Made by a program: the position numbers and the translations under genes. The notes beneath the pieces were generated by a model. That model was not told where the DNA came from. It was given only the letters and a program-made list of their open reading frames with translations, and ran no database searches. Source: Liolophura sinensis (taxonomy: Eukaryota; Mollusca; Polyplacophora; Chitonida; Chitonidae). Taken from it: 64,000 nucleotides of DNA. Shown here piece after piece: positions 52,154-63,069 of this stretch; position 1 is the first letter of the stretch, and each line of letters opens with the position of its first letter. The stretch spans positions 32,203,645-32,267,644 of the forward strand of contig NC_088305.1 of assembly GCF_032854445.1 (NCBI RefSeq), read 5' to 3'.

Positions 52154-52524
52154 AATCTTATTCTTTTGACAGTCGGACAGCCTTAACTGGCTGTGGATGT
52201 GACTGACATATCCCTGTGCAGCTAGCCGGTACAACGTGTTCAGTCTTGTTGACAAGCACCCGCTGTTATTGTTCAAATTCCAGGCGCAAGATCTGTCCAG
52301 GCACTTTGATTCATTCACAGCCGAGCATGTACGCAAGGCACGATCATCTGTGCATTTGAAAGGATTTGTTTTGTTTCTATCCTTGAAGCGGTGTCTTGCC
52401 TCTCAAAGGAGAAAGGTAGGGTTCATTTTGCGTTTAAAGTGTCCCGGGCAAAACTCGCGGACCTGCTTGTTGACAACCGGAAGTTCAGAAAAGTCAGCCT
52501 CGGTTTCGTCTTCCGTGAAGTTCT
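52154..52524 (-). other. ccdc177: putative 5' leader exon of ccdc177
   Basis: A perfect donor (AAGATT|GTAAGT) sits at 52153 on the minus strand, and splicing to the acceptor before exon 1 would join the leader directly to caagaaATG. The minus frame before the donor (for example RLAAQGYVSHIHSQLRLSD) is open for about 90 codons and is in frame with exon 1, but has no ATG and is closed upstream by TGA. I therefore treat it as untranslated, with short upstream ORFs. Plus-strand frames here also look protein-like, ending at TAG 52528-52530, so a small plus-strand exon cannot be excluded. Confidence 0.35.
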
Positions 52525-52760
52525 AAAATAGCAGACAACACGAATTTCTGACATTTCCTTTGGCTCATGGTGAGTTGTTAGGACAAGGTGTCATTCATGG
52601 AATATTAGCAAGTGTTTTTCAAACGTCCCTCTAAATGAACTGATGCCGTTTTCTGGCTGTGCATGCATTGTTACATTTGATGAGTGAGATTGTGGTAGCG
52701 TTCATTGAGTGTTGTTGTTGCAGACTAATCGTTAAATATGTGCAAGATGGCTGTTATTAT
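52440..52760. promoter_or_regulatory. possible head-to-head promoter region
   Basis: Between the minus-strand ccdc177 and the plus-strand LYR/ASB locus lie an ETS/GABP-type site accggaagt (52476-52484), another cttccgt core near 52509 and a YY1-type aagatggc (52744-52751). Such motifs are common in vertebrate bidirectional promoters; whether they work so here is inference. A half X-box-like gttgcc lies at 52895-52900. Confidence 0.35.
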
Positions 52761-52798
52761 ATTTCTGACAGTCATATTCAGGAGAAGTCGTATAAAGT

Positions 52799-52970
52799 AT
52801 GACGGGTCGCGAAGAACTAACCATTTTCTTGTGCACATCCCCATCTCGTTATGCTTTCGCATCTGTAGCGTCGGGCGCATTTACTATAGTAACTGTTGCC
52901 ATGGACATTGTGCTAGGAGGAAGTTACGACTGCTTCGCAAAACGGGCTCGACAGGCTCCCAAAATTGAAT
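52799..52970 (+). other. possible 5' exon of the LYR/ASB transcript
   Basis: A 57-codon open frame starting at ATG 52799 ends at a donor-like GAAT|GTAGGC (52971). Joined to the acceptor at 55142 the frame would stop within the LYR exon in another frame, so it is better viewed as leader sequence if it is transcribed. Its hydrophobic translation is not recognised. Confidence 0.2.
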
Positions 52971-54309
52971 GTAGGCCTACTTCTCTACGTAACTGAGCAT
53001 TTTCCGCGCATGTAAATCAATTTAACGTTTGGGTATCTGATATTATCAGACTTAGCCATCAGACTGTTTATCTGAAATTCAACAGTTTCTGTATAGTTGT
53101 TATCTAAAGCAGTACTTGTTTTTTGCTTGATATTTTATCCCTTTTCTGTAGGCCCTATTACAGATTCAGGTGGGGCCGCTCACACAATACCAGAAATTGG
53201 GGTTAGAATCCTGGTGGTGAATGGCTTTCTCTTACAGAAGTGTTGGGTGAATGGAGCATGTCCTCAATTAAAAAAAGAATCTTCTCTGTCTTTGCTTATG
53301 ACTTATTTGAGTTCTTATCTTTTGTGGCCATATCCACGCATGTCAGTAGTTTATTTAGATTACACTAAGCATTATCCCGAACATGTGTCACAATGTGAGT
53401 TTACCGTGGGCCTAAAACACAGGCTACCCGGGAACACACTGGCATAGGGCCTAACATGTGCATACCGTAGGTTTTTATGAGCAAGTCATCGGTCTCTCAC
53501 AAATTCAAAGTCAAGGAATAAATAAATTATCCATGTAAGGACTATTTATGAAATATAGAGCTATATGAAATCCGTTTTTGATTTAAACTTCATGGAGAGG
53601 AAACACCGAAATGTAGAGAGATATAGGGCCTAGGCTAAGTTGTTGTACTGGTCGTAGTTGATATGGTTGAACATGTCTTTACCACTAACGTGACAAAATG
53701 GCTTTATGAGATTAAAGCTAATCGGATTAAGAACTGGTACGACAACCCCCTACCCATCTCCACCCAAAAAGACATGTCAAGACTGGAGCCCTAATCTCAG
53801 TTTAGTTTTTATCAGTATGATCCTTTTGATTTAAACAGTGTACATCTTCTGGCATTAAGCACTCACATGTACTGAGTACATATCTAGAACACCATATAAT
53901 ATGATGACTTTCTTCACATTTGACTCAAAACAAAATTCGTCATGGATGTGTTGATTGAGAACGCGCTACATTTGCCCAACACTTATGTAACTATGCGAAG
54001 GCCGATCACCGCCAGGATTCTCATCCCAATTTCCGGTGCTCAAGCGCCCTCAGGGGCAACTCCTGAGAACCTGAATCCAGAATAGGCCCTATACATTTGT
54101 ACTTAAGAGTAGTAATGGCATAGCCATATCAGAAAACTTGAACTCAAATATGATATTAATTATAAGCAAAATGCCACTCATCTTCCTTACAGTGCATGCG
54201 TCACTTTACATCACTGCCACCACAAGCAAATTTTGTAGAGAATCTGTAACAATGCTGAGGTCACTGGGGGTCATGGTGATGAGGCAGGAAGTGATGTCAG
54301 AAAGCATTC

Positions 54310-54540
54310 TTGTTTATTTATTTATTTATTTGACTAGTTTTTTACACAGTACTCAAGAATATTTCACTTATAGGACGGTGGCCAATATTATGGTGGGAGA
54401 AAACAGGGGGAAATCCATGACCATCCACAGGTTGCTGACAGACCTTCCCACATACTGCTGAATAGGTGGACTCCCAGCGGAGTGCATTGGTGAGAGGATC
54501 CTGGGTCATTACAGCCCACTAGCACCCTAACCAACAGAAA
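54310..54540 (-). mobile_element. SINE, minus orientation, diverged
   Basis: The plus strand shows the (ATTT)n tract, then gactagttttttacacagta, caagaatatttcacttatag, ggttgctgacagaccttccc and a decayed tRNA-like head near 54530. Confidence 0.75.
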
Positions 54541-54960
54541 ACACTCTCCCGTGTCTTTGACTACATGTATAATTGATACACTTGCATTCCCTTCATCTAA
54601 AATATGCACACTATGATTCTAATGGACACCTGAAACAATTTTATTGATGTATGCTGATAAGTGATGAGGTTAAGCTCAAACAAGCCTACATGCAATGCAC
54701 ATACTACAAGTGTCAAGCTTGTCTACTGGTGGCAGTGATGTAAAGTCAATATAGAGAGCGAAACATGCGCTGTGAGGAGTATGAATGCCATTGAATAGTA
54801 TCAACACAAGTTGAATTTGATATAAACCTGTGTAAACTTACATATTATCATAATATTTTAAGGCATATACAATGATTAGGATGAGTAATATCTTTATTAA
54901 CATTAATTTAACATTAATCTCAGCCCGCTTAGTGGAACTGATTTGCCTTAACCCTGACAA

Positions 54961-54977
54961 CCCCCCCCCCCCCCCCC
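54961..54977. repeat. homopolymer C17
   Basis: This is a run of 17 C, likely to be length-variable. Confidence 0.95.
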
Positions 54978-55162
54978 ACTATAAACCATTCATATTTTTC
55001 GGCCAGCATTGATGTTTATGAATTTTTGATTGCATCCTATACTCAGCAAGATTTTGGACCATAGTGAGTTGCCTAAGTTAGGTGTTTAATTGTTCATAAA
55101 TGAATTTATTTATTTATTTTTTTTTTTGGTGATAATTTCAGGTGAAGCACCAGCTTTACAGA

Positions 55163-55333
55163 ATGGAAGTCCAGTATTCGAAACAAGCTGTTCTGTCATT
55201 GTATCGTATGCTGTTGAGAAAAGGAAGGACACTACAGTACACAGACAAGCAGTTTTATTTCCGTAGGGTTCGGGCTGAGTTTGAGAAAAATTCTGAGGTT
55301 ACAGAGAAACAGCAACTACTGTTTTTACTGGAG
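55163..55333 (+). CDS. LYR microprotein coding exon 1 (residues 1-57)
   Basis: The exon itself starts at 55142; the ATG lies 21 bases inside it. It carries the LYR tripeptide at residues 13-15 and the conserved Tyr/Phe segment at about 27-33. Confidence 0.8.
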
Positions 55334-57516
55334 GTAAGGTGGATAAGAGTCAGGCTTTTGGAGGAGGGATAAACCAGTTAATGAAATGGAAATGACAATA
55401 TTTGATAAAACTGATAAAGCTATAGGTTGAAGTCCCGGTCACCCGAGAGCTAAGACTACCTACAATGACCGTGGTCAGTCGAGGCCCATTTACACCTATT
55501 GAAAACCAAGACATTGTATGCATGCAGTCATACCTCCATGTATACTGACCTACCAACTGTTGCAGAACAACAATTATCCATGGTATTTATTCATCTGATT
55601 GCATCAAATCAAAGACATCCTGTTACAGGAATATGCATACAGTTGGTATAGATCGCTTGTGATCATACCACAAAGCTTGACCAATTTATATTAGTCCCGC
55701 GTCTTATCGTATGATTAACCCAAGACTTCTGAAAATTACCCGCAGTATTTCTCTCACAGGTTTCCTTAATTAGTCGTAAGTGCACCCAGTTTCTTCTAAA
55801 ATTTGAGATACCTAGTCTGCTCATGTTAACTAATATGTATGTATTTTGTATAAATTTTGGCAGGAATATTGATTTTTTTTTTATCTCACATAGTTAGACC
55901 TTCTAATGAACCACCTACTCATATCTTTCCTTTTCCAAAAGGCTGGTAAAGAAATATAATATTCTACTTTCAACGCTACTAATATCTGTCCCAGTTTTTA
56001 GAAGAATTAGATTAGGTGTCTCTAGTCAAGAAGTTCATGCATGTAGGCCGGTTCCTGGTGAAGGGCAGTGATTTTTTTTCTGGGCTCTGTGCTATTTATT
56101 TAGCCCATATGCCTTACCACAGTAATACACATGAAAGACAGTCCTGAAAATTGTCATTTAGTTCAGTGGAAAATATTGAAGATCCCATGGAAAACTAGCA
56201 AACGTTTTAAAGTTACTTATTCTGACAAACATATGTACAGATATGCATACACACCACATTGGTGGGAAGTGCGCCTTGGTCTTCAGTTCACACAGATGCT
56301 GTTGACCATACACACCACATTGGTGGGAAGTGCGCCTTGGTCTTCAGTTCACACAGATGCTGTTGACCATACACACCACATTGGTGGGAAGTGCGCCTTG
56401 GTCTTCAGTTCACACAGATGCTGTTGACCATACACACCACATTGGTGGGAAGTGCGCCTTGGTCTTCAGTTCACACAGATGCTGTTTACCGTACACACCC
56501 TATTGGTGGGACATGCGCTTGGTCTTCAGTTCACACAAGTGTTGTTGACCATAGACACCACATTGGTGGGACATGCGCTTGGTCTTCAGTTCACACAAGT
56601 GTTGTTGACCATAGACACCACATTGGTGGGATATGCGCCTTGGTCTTCAGTTCACACAAGTGTTGTTGACCATAGACACCACATTGGTGGGACATGCGCC
56701 TTGGTCTTCGGTTCACACAGGTGTTGTTGACCATAGACACCACATTGGTGGGACATGCGCCGTGGTCTTCAGTTCACACAAATGTTGTTGACCGTACACA
56801 CCACTTTGGTGGGACATGCGCCTTGGTCTTCAGTTCACATAAGTGTTGTTGACCATAGACACCACATTGGTGGGACATGCGCCTTGGTCTTCAGTTCACA
56901 CAGGTGTTGTTGACCATACACACCACATTGGTGGGACATGCGCCTTGGTCTTCAGTTCACACAGGTGTTGTTGACCATACACACCACATTGGTGGGACAT
57001 GCGCCTAGGTCTTCAGTTTATACAAGTGTTGTTGACCATACACACCACATTGGTGGGACATGCGCCTAGGTCTTCAGTTTACACAGGTGTTGTTGACCAT
57101 ACACACCACATTGGTGGGACATGCGCCTAGGTCTTCATTTTACACAGGTGTTGTTGACCATACACACCACATTGGTGGGACATGCGCCTTGGTCTTCAGT
57201 TCACACAAGTGTTGTTGACCACTTATCGTCACCAAGGACCAACAAACAGAGAAAGGGAGAGAACAGACAGAGGAACTGAGAGAACACCCAGAGGGAGAGA
57301 ATCATCACACTTCAACAAAGAGTATTATATGTGTTTTACTGGCAGCCACTTGTGCTAAAAGCATGGTTACAGAGCAGGACTAGGAAATCCTTCAAAACTA
57401 AGTATTTCATTGCCTTTGTTGCTTGCCATTGTTAAATTAAATAATCATGTTATTTTGTTTCCCATTGTTGCTTTCAGAAAGGTCACCAATTCCTGAAGAA
57501 GGATGCGCTTATCTGA
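55163..57516 (+). CDS. LYR-motif microprotein, MIEF1-MP-like, two coding exons
   Basis: Exons 55163-55333 and 57478-57516 join in phase 0 (GAG|GTAAGG donor; tgttgctttcag acceptor) to give 69 residues. The signature is AVLSLYRMLLRKGRTLQYTD followed by FYFRRVRAEF and, across the junction, LLFLLE-KGHQFLKK. LYR proteins are small three-helix factors that bind the mitochondrial acyl-carrier protein and serve iron-sulphur, respiratory-complex or ribosome assembly. Length, the TD-x2-FYF segment and the E-KG ending best fit MIEF1-MP, the roughly 70-residue microprotein encoded in the 5' UTR of vertebrate MIEF1. An upstream acceptor (gataatttcag) at 55141 shows that at least one leader exon precedes. 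Another LYRM member is possible. Confidence 0.8.
56245..57222. repeat. minisatellite in the LYR intron, 61-bp unit, about 16 copies
   Basis: The unit is ccatacacaccacattggtg then ggacatgcgccttggtcttc and agttcacacaggtgttgttg a. It fills most of the second half of the 2.1-kb intron. Overlapping shadow ORFs of 72-98 codons are not genes. Confidence 0.95.
57478..57516 (+). CDS. LYR microprotein coding exon 2 (residues 58-69, stop)
   Basis: It encodes KGHQFLKKDALI and TGA 57514-57516. The same exon continues without an apparent splice site into the ankyrin/SOCS ORF. Confidence 0.75.
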   Translation, partial: KGHQFLKKDALI

Positions 57517-57539
57517 CAAGTCTCAGTGTGATTAGTGGC

Positions 57540-57620
57540 ATGAATGCTGAAGACAGTGATAAGAAAACTAATGGTGTACATTTGCATATAGAGACTAAGC
57601 AATCATGCAGAGTACCATAA
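57540..57620 (+). other. small ORF overlapping the ASB start
   Basis: ATG 57540 opens 26 codons ending at TAA 57618-57620, that is, 13 bases beyond the ASB ATG and in another frame. It would interfere with, or regulate, initiation at 57605. A second ATG at 57544 opens a 15-codon frame. Confidence 0.5.
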
Positions 57621-58420
57621 ATCTGTTAACGGCTGTACAGCAGGGTGATACTGATGCCATTCACGTCTTACTTTCGGCTGATGTCCTGCAATCTGACCTG
57701 AACAGCGCCCTCTGCTGGAGTGCCAGGTTAGGATCATGTGACATCACTGAGATGCTCTTGTCTGCCGGTGCAGATCCAAACTGTCGTTTGTGGGGTGGAT
57801 TCTCTCCCCTGTTGTGGGCCACTATATTCTCAGAGAACGCAGAAATTATGCACCTGTTGCTTAGATCAGGCAGCAGTGTGAACTGTGCATCATACAGACG
57901 GCGACAAACTGTCCTGCATGCTGCGGTCATTCGTGGTAGCGCAGAGTTTACATCAATCCTGTTGGGACACGGAGCAAACCCTGACAAGCAGGACTACCTG
58001 TCCAGGACTCCCTTACACTATGCCATTCAGAGGAGTAATCTGCAGGCCATCAAAATGTTACTGACTCACAACTGCAACGTCAACATCTGTGGTGTCCATA
58101 ACGGAGAATACATCTCTCCTTTGTACTGGGCTTTGCTACAAGACAATTTAGAAGCGGCGAAAATGTTACTGCTAGCCGGTGCTAAGTTCAACCAGCCCAC
58201 CATCTACTGTACGGTTACTGTGAACCAGTTTTACCGTACGATTGAGGAGACTCTGAAAATGCAGGTTCGTCCCGTCTATCTCCAGCAGCAGTGTCGTGTC
58301 TGCATACGCCATCAGTTCAGCTATGACATTCTGAAGAAACTAGAACAACTTGTGTTCCCAAAACGGCTGAAGGACTTCATTCGATTAGAAGAACTTGATC
58401 ATTGCTGTTGTGGACATTAA
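57605..58420 (+). CDS. ankyrin repeat and SOCS box (ASB-type) protein
   Basis: This is a 271-residue intronless ORF. Five to six ankyrin repeats are visible (about residues 34-61, 65-97, 101-132, 134-164, 170-197; motifs TVLHAAVIRGSAEF, TPLHYAIQRSNLQAIKMLL, SPLYWALLQDNLEAAKMLL), plus a degenerate first repeat at 5-29. A SOCS box follows at about 222-263: an Elongin-C BC box (YLQQQCRVCIR) and a Cul5 box (LVFPKRLKDFI). Such proteins are substrate receptors of Elongin B/C-Cullin-5 ubiquitin ligases. The specific ASB orthologue cannot be named. The ATG has A at -3. It starts 88 bases after the LYR stop in the same exon, with out-of-frame ATGs at 57540 and 57544 between. A Cys-rich tail (HCCCGH) ends it. 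Confidence 0.85.
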   Translation: MQSTINLLTAVQQGDTDAIHVLLSADVLQSDLNSALCWSARLGSCDITEMLLSAGADPNCRLWGGFSPLLWATIFSENAEIMHLLLRSGSSVNCASYRRRQTVLHAAVIRGSAEFTSILLGHGANPDKQDYLSRTPLHYAIQRSNLQAIKMLLTHNCNVNICGVHNGEYISPLYWALLQDNLEAAKMLLLAGAKFNQPTIYCTVTVNQFYRTIEETLKMQVRPVYLQQQCRVCIRHQFSYDILKKLEQLVFPKRLKDFIRLEELDHCCCGH

Positions 58421-59225
58421 TTGTTTTATTAGTCCCTTACTGGGACCCAAGGGGTGGGGTGGGGGGATTTGGTTGGAGCTTTAGAGCTGGAGTTTTGGGT
58501 GCACCGTTTGTGATTCCATGTGTGTGTCAATCTGTCACAAAACAGTATTCCAGACTTTTTTTCATAACAGATCATCAGATTGAATTGGATGCTGGTAGAG
58601 GCTTCACATTGACGAGCTACAGATCAAGTTTTCAACAAAATTGTGGTTGTTTTTGTCTCTTCTTGAACTAGGACAGTTTTCCAGACTTTATTTTTGGTTT
58701 GTCCAATTGAATAGAAAATTGGCACCTGGCTTCATCATGACCAGGAACATACTAGGTTTGAGTTTGGCACTGTTTCTGGTTTGTCTTATTTTCAACAAAG
58801 TCATGTCTGTTTGTGTCAGTTTTGTTCTGCTGTTGTCTGTGCCAAAGCTGTTGTAATAGTCGGGCACCTCAGACTGGCAGGGGACGTGTATTGCAAAACC
58901 AATACTTACAGAGTGCTCGCTCAGGTGTTTTAATACTTGTTGAGATTCCTTGTTATATGTAAAATTCACATGTGTAAGTGTATGTGTAAGAGGTTATCCA
59001 GCCCCAGGGCCAGTTTAACAAAGCAGGACCTTGTAGCATTACATACAAATAATTTTCCTTTGAACATTCACTCGAGTGATTGTATTGTCCTGATATTTCA
59101 ATTTTACAAGGATATACAGATTTTTAATGAATTTATGACCATTTGTTACATTTTATAACAAACACATAAAAATACTAGTTAAAGTAAATACAAGTTTAGG
59201 TACATTTGTAGTCTAGAAAAAGGTA
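58421..59225 (+). other. probable 3' UTR of the ASB ORF
   Basis: T-rich sequence without further supported exons. No canonical AATAAA was found in the first 800 bases. The nearest clear one seen on this strand is at 61518-61523, after two repeat arrays, so the transcript end is unresolved. Confidence 0.3.
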
Positions 59226-59229
59226 GTTA

Positions 59230-59990
59230 ACATGACAATAATGTGACATTAATAGGATATTAATGTGATGCTAATGGGACAGTAATATATTTAATGCAGT
59301 GTTAATGAGACGTGAATGGAACATTAATGGGATGTGAATGGAATGTGATTGTGATGTTAATGTGTGTGGATGTAATGTTAATTGTATGTGAATGCCGTGT
59401 TAATGGGATGTGAATGTGATGTTATTGGTATGTGAGTGTGATGTTAATGGGATGTGAATGTGATGTTAGTGGGTGCGAATATGATGGTGGTGGTATGTGA
59501 ATGTGATATTAATAGGTGTGAATGTGATGTTATTGGCGTGTGGATGTAATGTTGATGCTGTATGGATGTGATGTTAATGGGAAGTTAGTATGATGTTAAT
59601 GTGATGTGATGTTTGTGGGTGTGAATGTGATGTTAATGATATGTGGATGTGATGTTGATGGGATATGGATGTGATGTTAATGGGACGTTAGTATGATGTT
59701 AATGTGATGGGATGTTAATGGGATGTCAGTGTTAATGAAATGTGAATGTGATGTTAATGGGTGTTAATGGGACGTTGATGGTATGTGAGTGTGATGTTAA
59801 TGGGTGTGAATGTGATGTTGATGGTATGTGATTGTGATGTTAATGGGTGTGAATGTGATGTTGATGGGATGTGGATGTGATGTTAATAGAATGTGATTTT
59901 AATGGGATGTGATGTTAATGCGATATAGATGTGATGCTAATGGGCATTAGTATGATGTTAATGTGATGTTGTATAATGGAGGTCAAGTAA
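59230..59990. repeat. degenerate short-unit repeat (gtgatgttaatggga)n
   Basis: About 0.75 kb of irregular 18-24-base units built from gtgatgttaatgggatgtga with many indels. It is an older or gene-converted array. Confidence 0.85.
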
Positions 59991-60019
59991 GAGTTGTACA
60001 TGGACAATGTAATACATCA

Positions 60020-61292
60020 CTGTGGCGCCAGTATGCATGTACAGACATGGTTGTCTTTGTGTGGCTGTGAATGTAGCGTAGCATCAGTATACATGTACAT
60101 ACATGGTTGTCTTTGTGTGGCTGTGAATGTAGCATAGCATCAGTATACATGTACAGACATGGTTGTCTTTGTGTGGCTGTGAATGTAGCGTGGCATCAGT
60201 ATACATGTACATACATGGTTGTCTTTGTGTGCCTGTGAATGTAGCGTGGCATCAGTATACATGTACAGACATGGTTGTCTTTGTGTGGCTGTGAATGTAG
60301 CCTGGCATCAGTATACATGTACATACATGGTTGTCTTTGTGTGCCTGTGAATGTAGCGTGGCGTCAGTAGACATGTACATACATGGTTGTCTTTGTGTGG
60401 CTGTGAATGTAGCGTGGCGTCAGTATATATGTACAGACATGCTTGTCTTTGTGTGGCTGTGAATGTAGCCTGGCATCAGTATACATGTACAGACATGGTT
60501 GTCTTTGTGTGCCTGTGAATGTAGCGTGGCATCAGTATACATGTACAGACATGGTTGTCTTTGTGTGGCTGTGAATGTAGCGTGGCATCAGTATACATGT
60601 ACAGACATGGTTGTCTTTGTGTGGCTGTGAATGTAGCGTGGCATCAGTATACATGTACAGACATGGTTGTCTGTGTGGCTGTGAATGTAGCCTGGCATCA
60701 GTAGACATGTACATACATGGTTGTCTTTGTGTGCCTGTGAATGTAGCGTGGCGTCAGTAGACATGTACATGCATGGTTGTCTTTGTGTGGCTGTGAATGT
60801 AGCGTAGCGTCAGTATACATGTACAGACATGGTTGTCTTTGTGTGGCTGTGAATGTAGCGTGGCATCAGTATACATGTACAGACATGGTTGTCTTTGTGT
60901 GCCTGTGAATGTAGCGTGGCATCAGTATACATGTACAGACATGGTTGTCTTTGTGTGGCTGTGAATGTAGCATGGCGTCAGTATACATGTACAGATATGG
61001 TTGCCTTTGTGTGGCTGTGAATGTAGCGACCATGTAGCGACCATGGTTGTCTGTGTGCCTGTGAATGTAGCATGGCGTCAGTATACATTAGAGACATGCT
61101 TGTCTTTGTGTGGCTGTGAAAGTAGCGTCGTGTCAGCAGACATGTACATACAAGGTTGTCTTTGTGCGGCTGTGAATGTAGCATGGCGTCAGTATACATG
61201 TACATACATGGTTGTCTTTGTGTGGCTGTGAATGTAGCGTGGCATCAGTATACATGTACAGACACGGTTGTCTTTGTGTGGCTGTGAGTGCG
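60020..61292. repeat. 1.3-kb minisatellite, 56-bp unit, about 22 copies
   Basis: The unit is gtatacatgtacagacatgg then ttgtctttgtgtggctgtga atgtagcgtggcatca. One copy near 61025-61075 is rearranged. Confidence 0.95.
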
Positions 61293-61938
61293 GTCCAGAG
61301 GCTAAGATGCTTTTCTTTTAATTACTAGCATGACTAGAAGACAAAGAAAGCATGGGATTCCTGAGTGAACAATCTCCTCTGTTCTCAGTGTGTTAGTGGC
61401 AGTCTATTCCTTAGTTGTGTATACTCCAGTATGGTAGTTTAGATGGTCCTAGAATGTACATGTGCAGTTGGCCTTTTCCCACTAGTCTGGCCTACATGTA
61501 TGCATAGCATGTTGAATAATAAAAATCTTCTTTATACAAAGTATTCTTCAGTAGGCCTAATGCATTTATCAAATAAACAAGTAAACTGCAATGTATAACA
61601 GCATAGTTAGATCAGTAAGACCAGTAAACCAAATACAAGTCTCAGTCACCTGTCTCGCTCAGCTGTTCTTCATCCCTCCCTCTGCAGAGCCTGCAGGATT
61701 ATGAGTCATTTTAGGCTAGAAAATTGGCTCTGAAATTTCGATTGATAGATCTCAAAAAACAAATTTGATTGCGGAGTATTCCAGAAAAGTTCAAGTTTTA
61801 ATTATAAGAAGTTATAAAGTAAACTCTAAAAGTGAGTGTGATAGATCAAATAGGCAGTCTTATCAAACTAACTTTGTCTTATTTCTTCAGCGAGCATATG
61901 CTCACTCGTGAACTATTCAGTGATTATTTTGTTATTAA

Positions 61939-62185
61939 GTTGTCCGTGGCTGCGTTGGTTAGCGCACCAGCGCGGGGCAATGGCACAGGAGCCTCTTACC
62001 AATGCGGTGGCTGCGAGTTCATGTCTAGCTCATGTTGTCTTCTTCTCCAGTCATTCGTGGGAAGGTCTGCCAACAACCTGTGGTTGGTTGTGAGTTTCTG
62101 CCAGGCTTTGTCCAGTTCATCCAACCATAACGCTGGCTGGAATTGTCTAAGTGAAGTATTCTTGTGTACGGTGTAAAATACAGAT
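61939..62185 (+). mobile_element. full-length SINE, plus orientation
   Basis: The head tccgtggctgcgttggttag then cgcaccagcgcggggcaatg carries an A-box-like element. The B-box-like region is gagttcatgtctagctcatg, and the tail gtgaagtattcttgtgtacg plus gtgtaaaataca. Confidence 0.8.
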
Positions 62186-62284
62186 CACATGGAAACCCAA
62201 GATCATCGAGGATTGGAGGCAGACCCTCAGTGTTTGACATCATCAAACCTGATGGATTCTGTCTTTTGCATAAAGCCAACTTAA

Positions 62285-62660
62285 AGTAAAAGAAAGCTGA
62301 GATATGAAGTAAGGTTCATCATCCAGACAACGGAAAACTATGAGTAAAAATACTGTCAATTATTTTTTCTGATTTTTTTTTAAGAGTGTTGAAAGTATTG
62401 GAATACTAAGGTGAGCTTTATGAGCCATACTGACAGTTTCTGGGAACTCTGACGTCACATCACCTTTTTTAACCGGTGATCTCTAGAAGGAAGGAACTTT
62501 TAGGGACATTAATTCAGTAATCTTTTACTGATAAATAATAAGAGTTATTCAAACATTCAGTGTAGTGATTAGAGTTAGATAAACTTCCTGTGACGTCAGA
62601 GTTCTTAATGTTTGATAGTATGGTCTGTAAAGGCCACCATAAAATTCAAGTGTTTGATTT
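62285..62660. mobile_element. foldback element copy 2, uninterrupted
   Basis: The arms (about 62385-62460 and 62588-62660) are imperfect reverse complements: gaactctgacgtcacat against tgtgacgtcagagttc, and gccatactgac with gctttat against gtatggtctgtaaaggccacc. Each arm bears a TGACGTCA (62450-62457 and 62591-62598). It is homologous to the 21.5-22.1 kb copy. Confidence 0.7.
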
Positions 62661-62805
62661 ATTGATTTGATTGGTGTTTTATGCCATACTCAAGAATATT
62701 TGACTTATATCACAGCGGCTGGTATTATGGTGGGAGGGAATCGAGCAGGGCCTGTGGGAAATTTAGACCATCTGCAGGTTGTTGGCAGATCTTCCTGCGT
62801 CCAGC
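62655..62805 (-). mobile_element. SINE 3' half, minus orientation
   Basis: The reverse complement of the main SINE tail (attggtgttttatgccatac, caagaatatttgacttatat) abuts the foldback element's right end. The head is missing. Confidence 0.7.
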
Positions 62806-62911
62806 CAAGTGTTTGAGCAATGGAAGTATATTTATGTATAGTGTTAAGTGGTCTATCTATGATTTTTAGACATATTTTTCTTTGACTGCTTTTAATTTTG
62901 TGGGAAAACTC

Positions 62912-63060
62912 TTTTTTTAGAACAAAGTGGGAGGGGGTTACAGATTTTAGGGTCATGTATGAAGTTACACATGTAATTTTGTGGGAAAACTCTTTTTTTA
63001 GAACAAAGGGGGAGGGGGTTAAAGCTTTTAGGGTCATGTATGAAGTTACACATGTACATG
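62912..63060. repeat. tandem duplication, 2 x ~78 bp
   Basis: The segment aattttgtgggaaaactctt then tttttagaacaaagtgggag occurs twice, followed each time by tagggtcatgtatgaagtta. It is a recent two-copy duplication. Confidence 0.85.
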
Positions 63061-63069
63061 TATTTTAAC

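Noticed and set aside
57661..57987. Minus-strand ORF of 108 codons within the ASB gene
   Set aside because: It is an antisense shadow of the ankyrin repeats, which are clearly coding on the plus strand.
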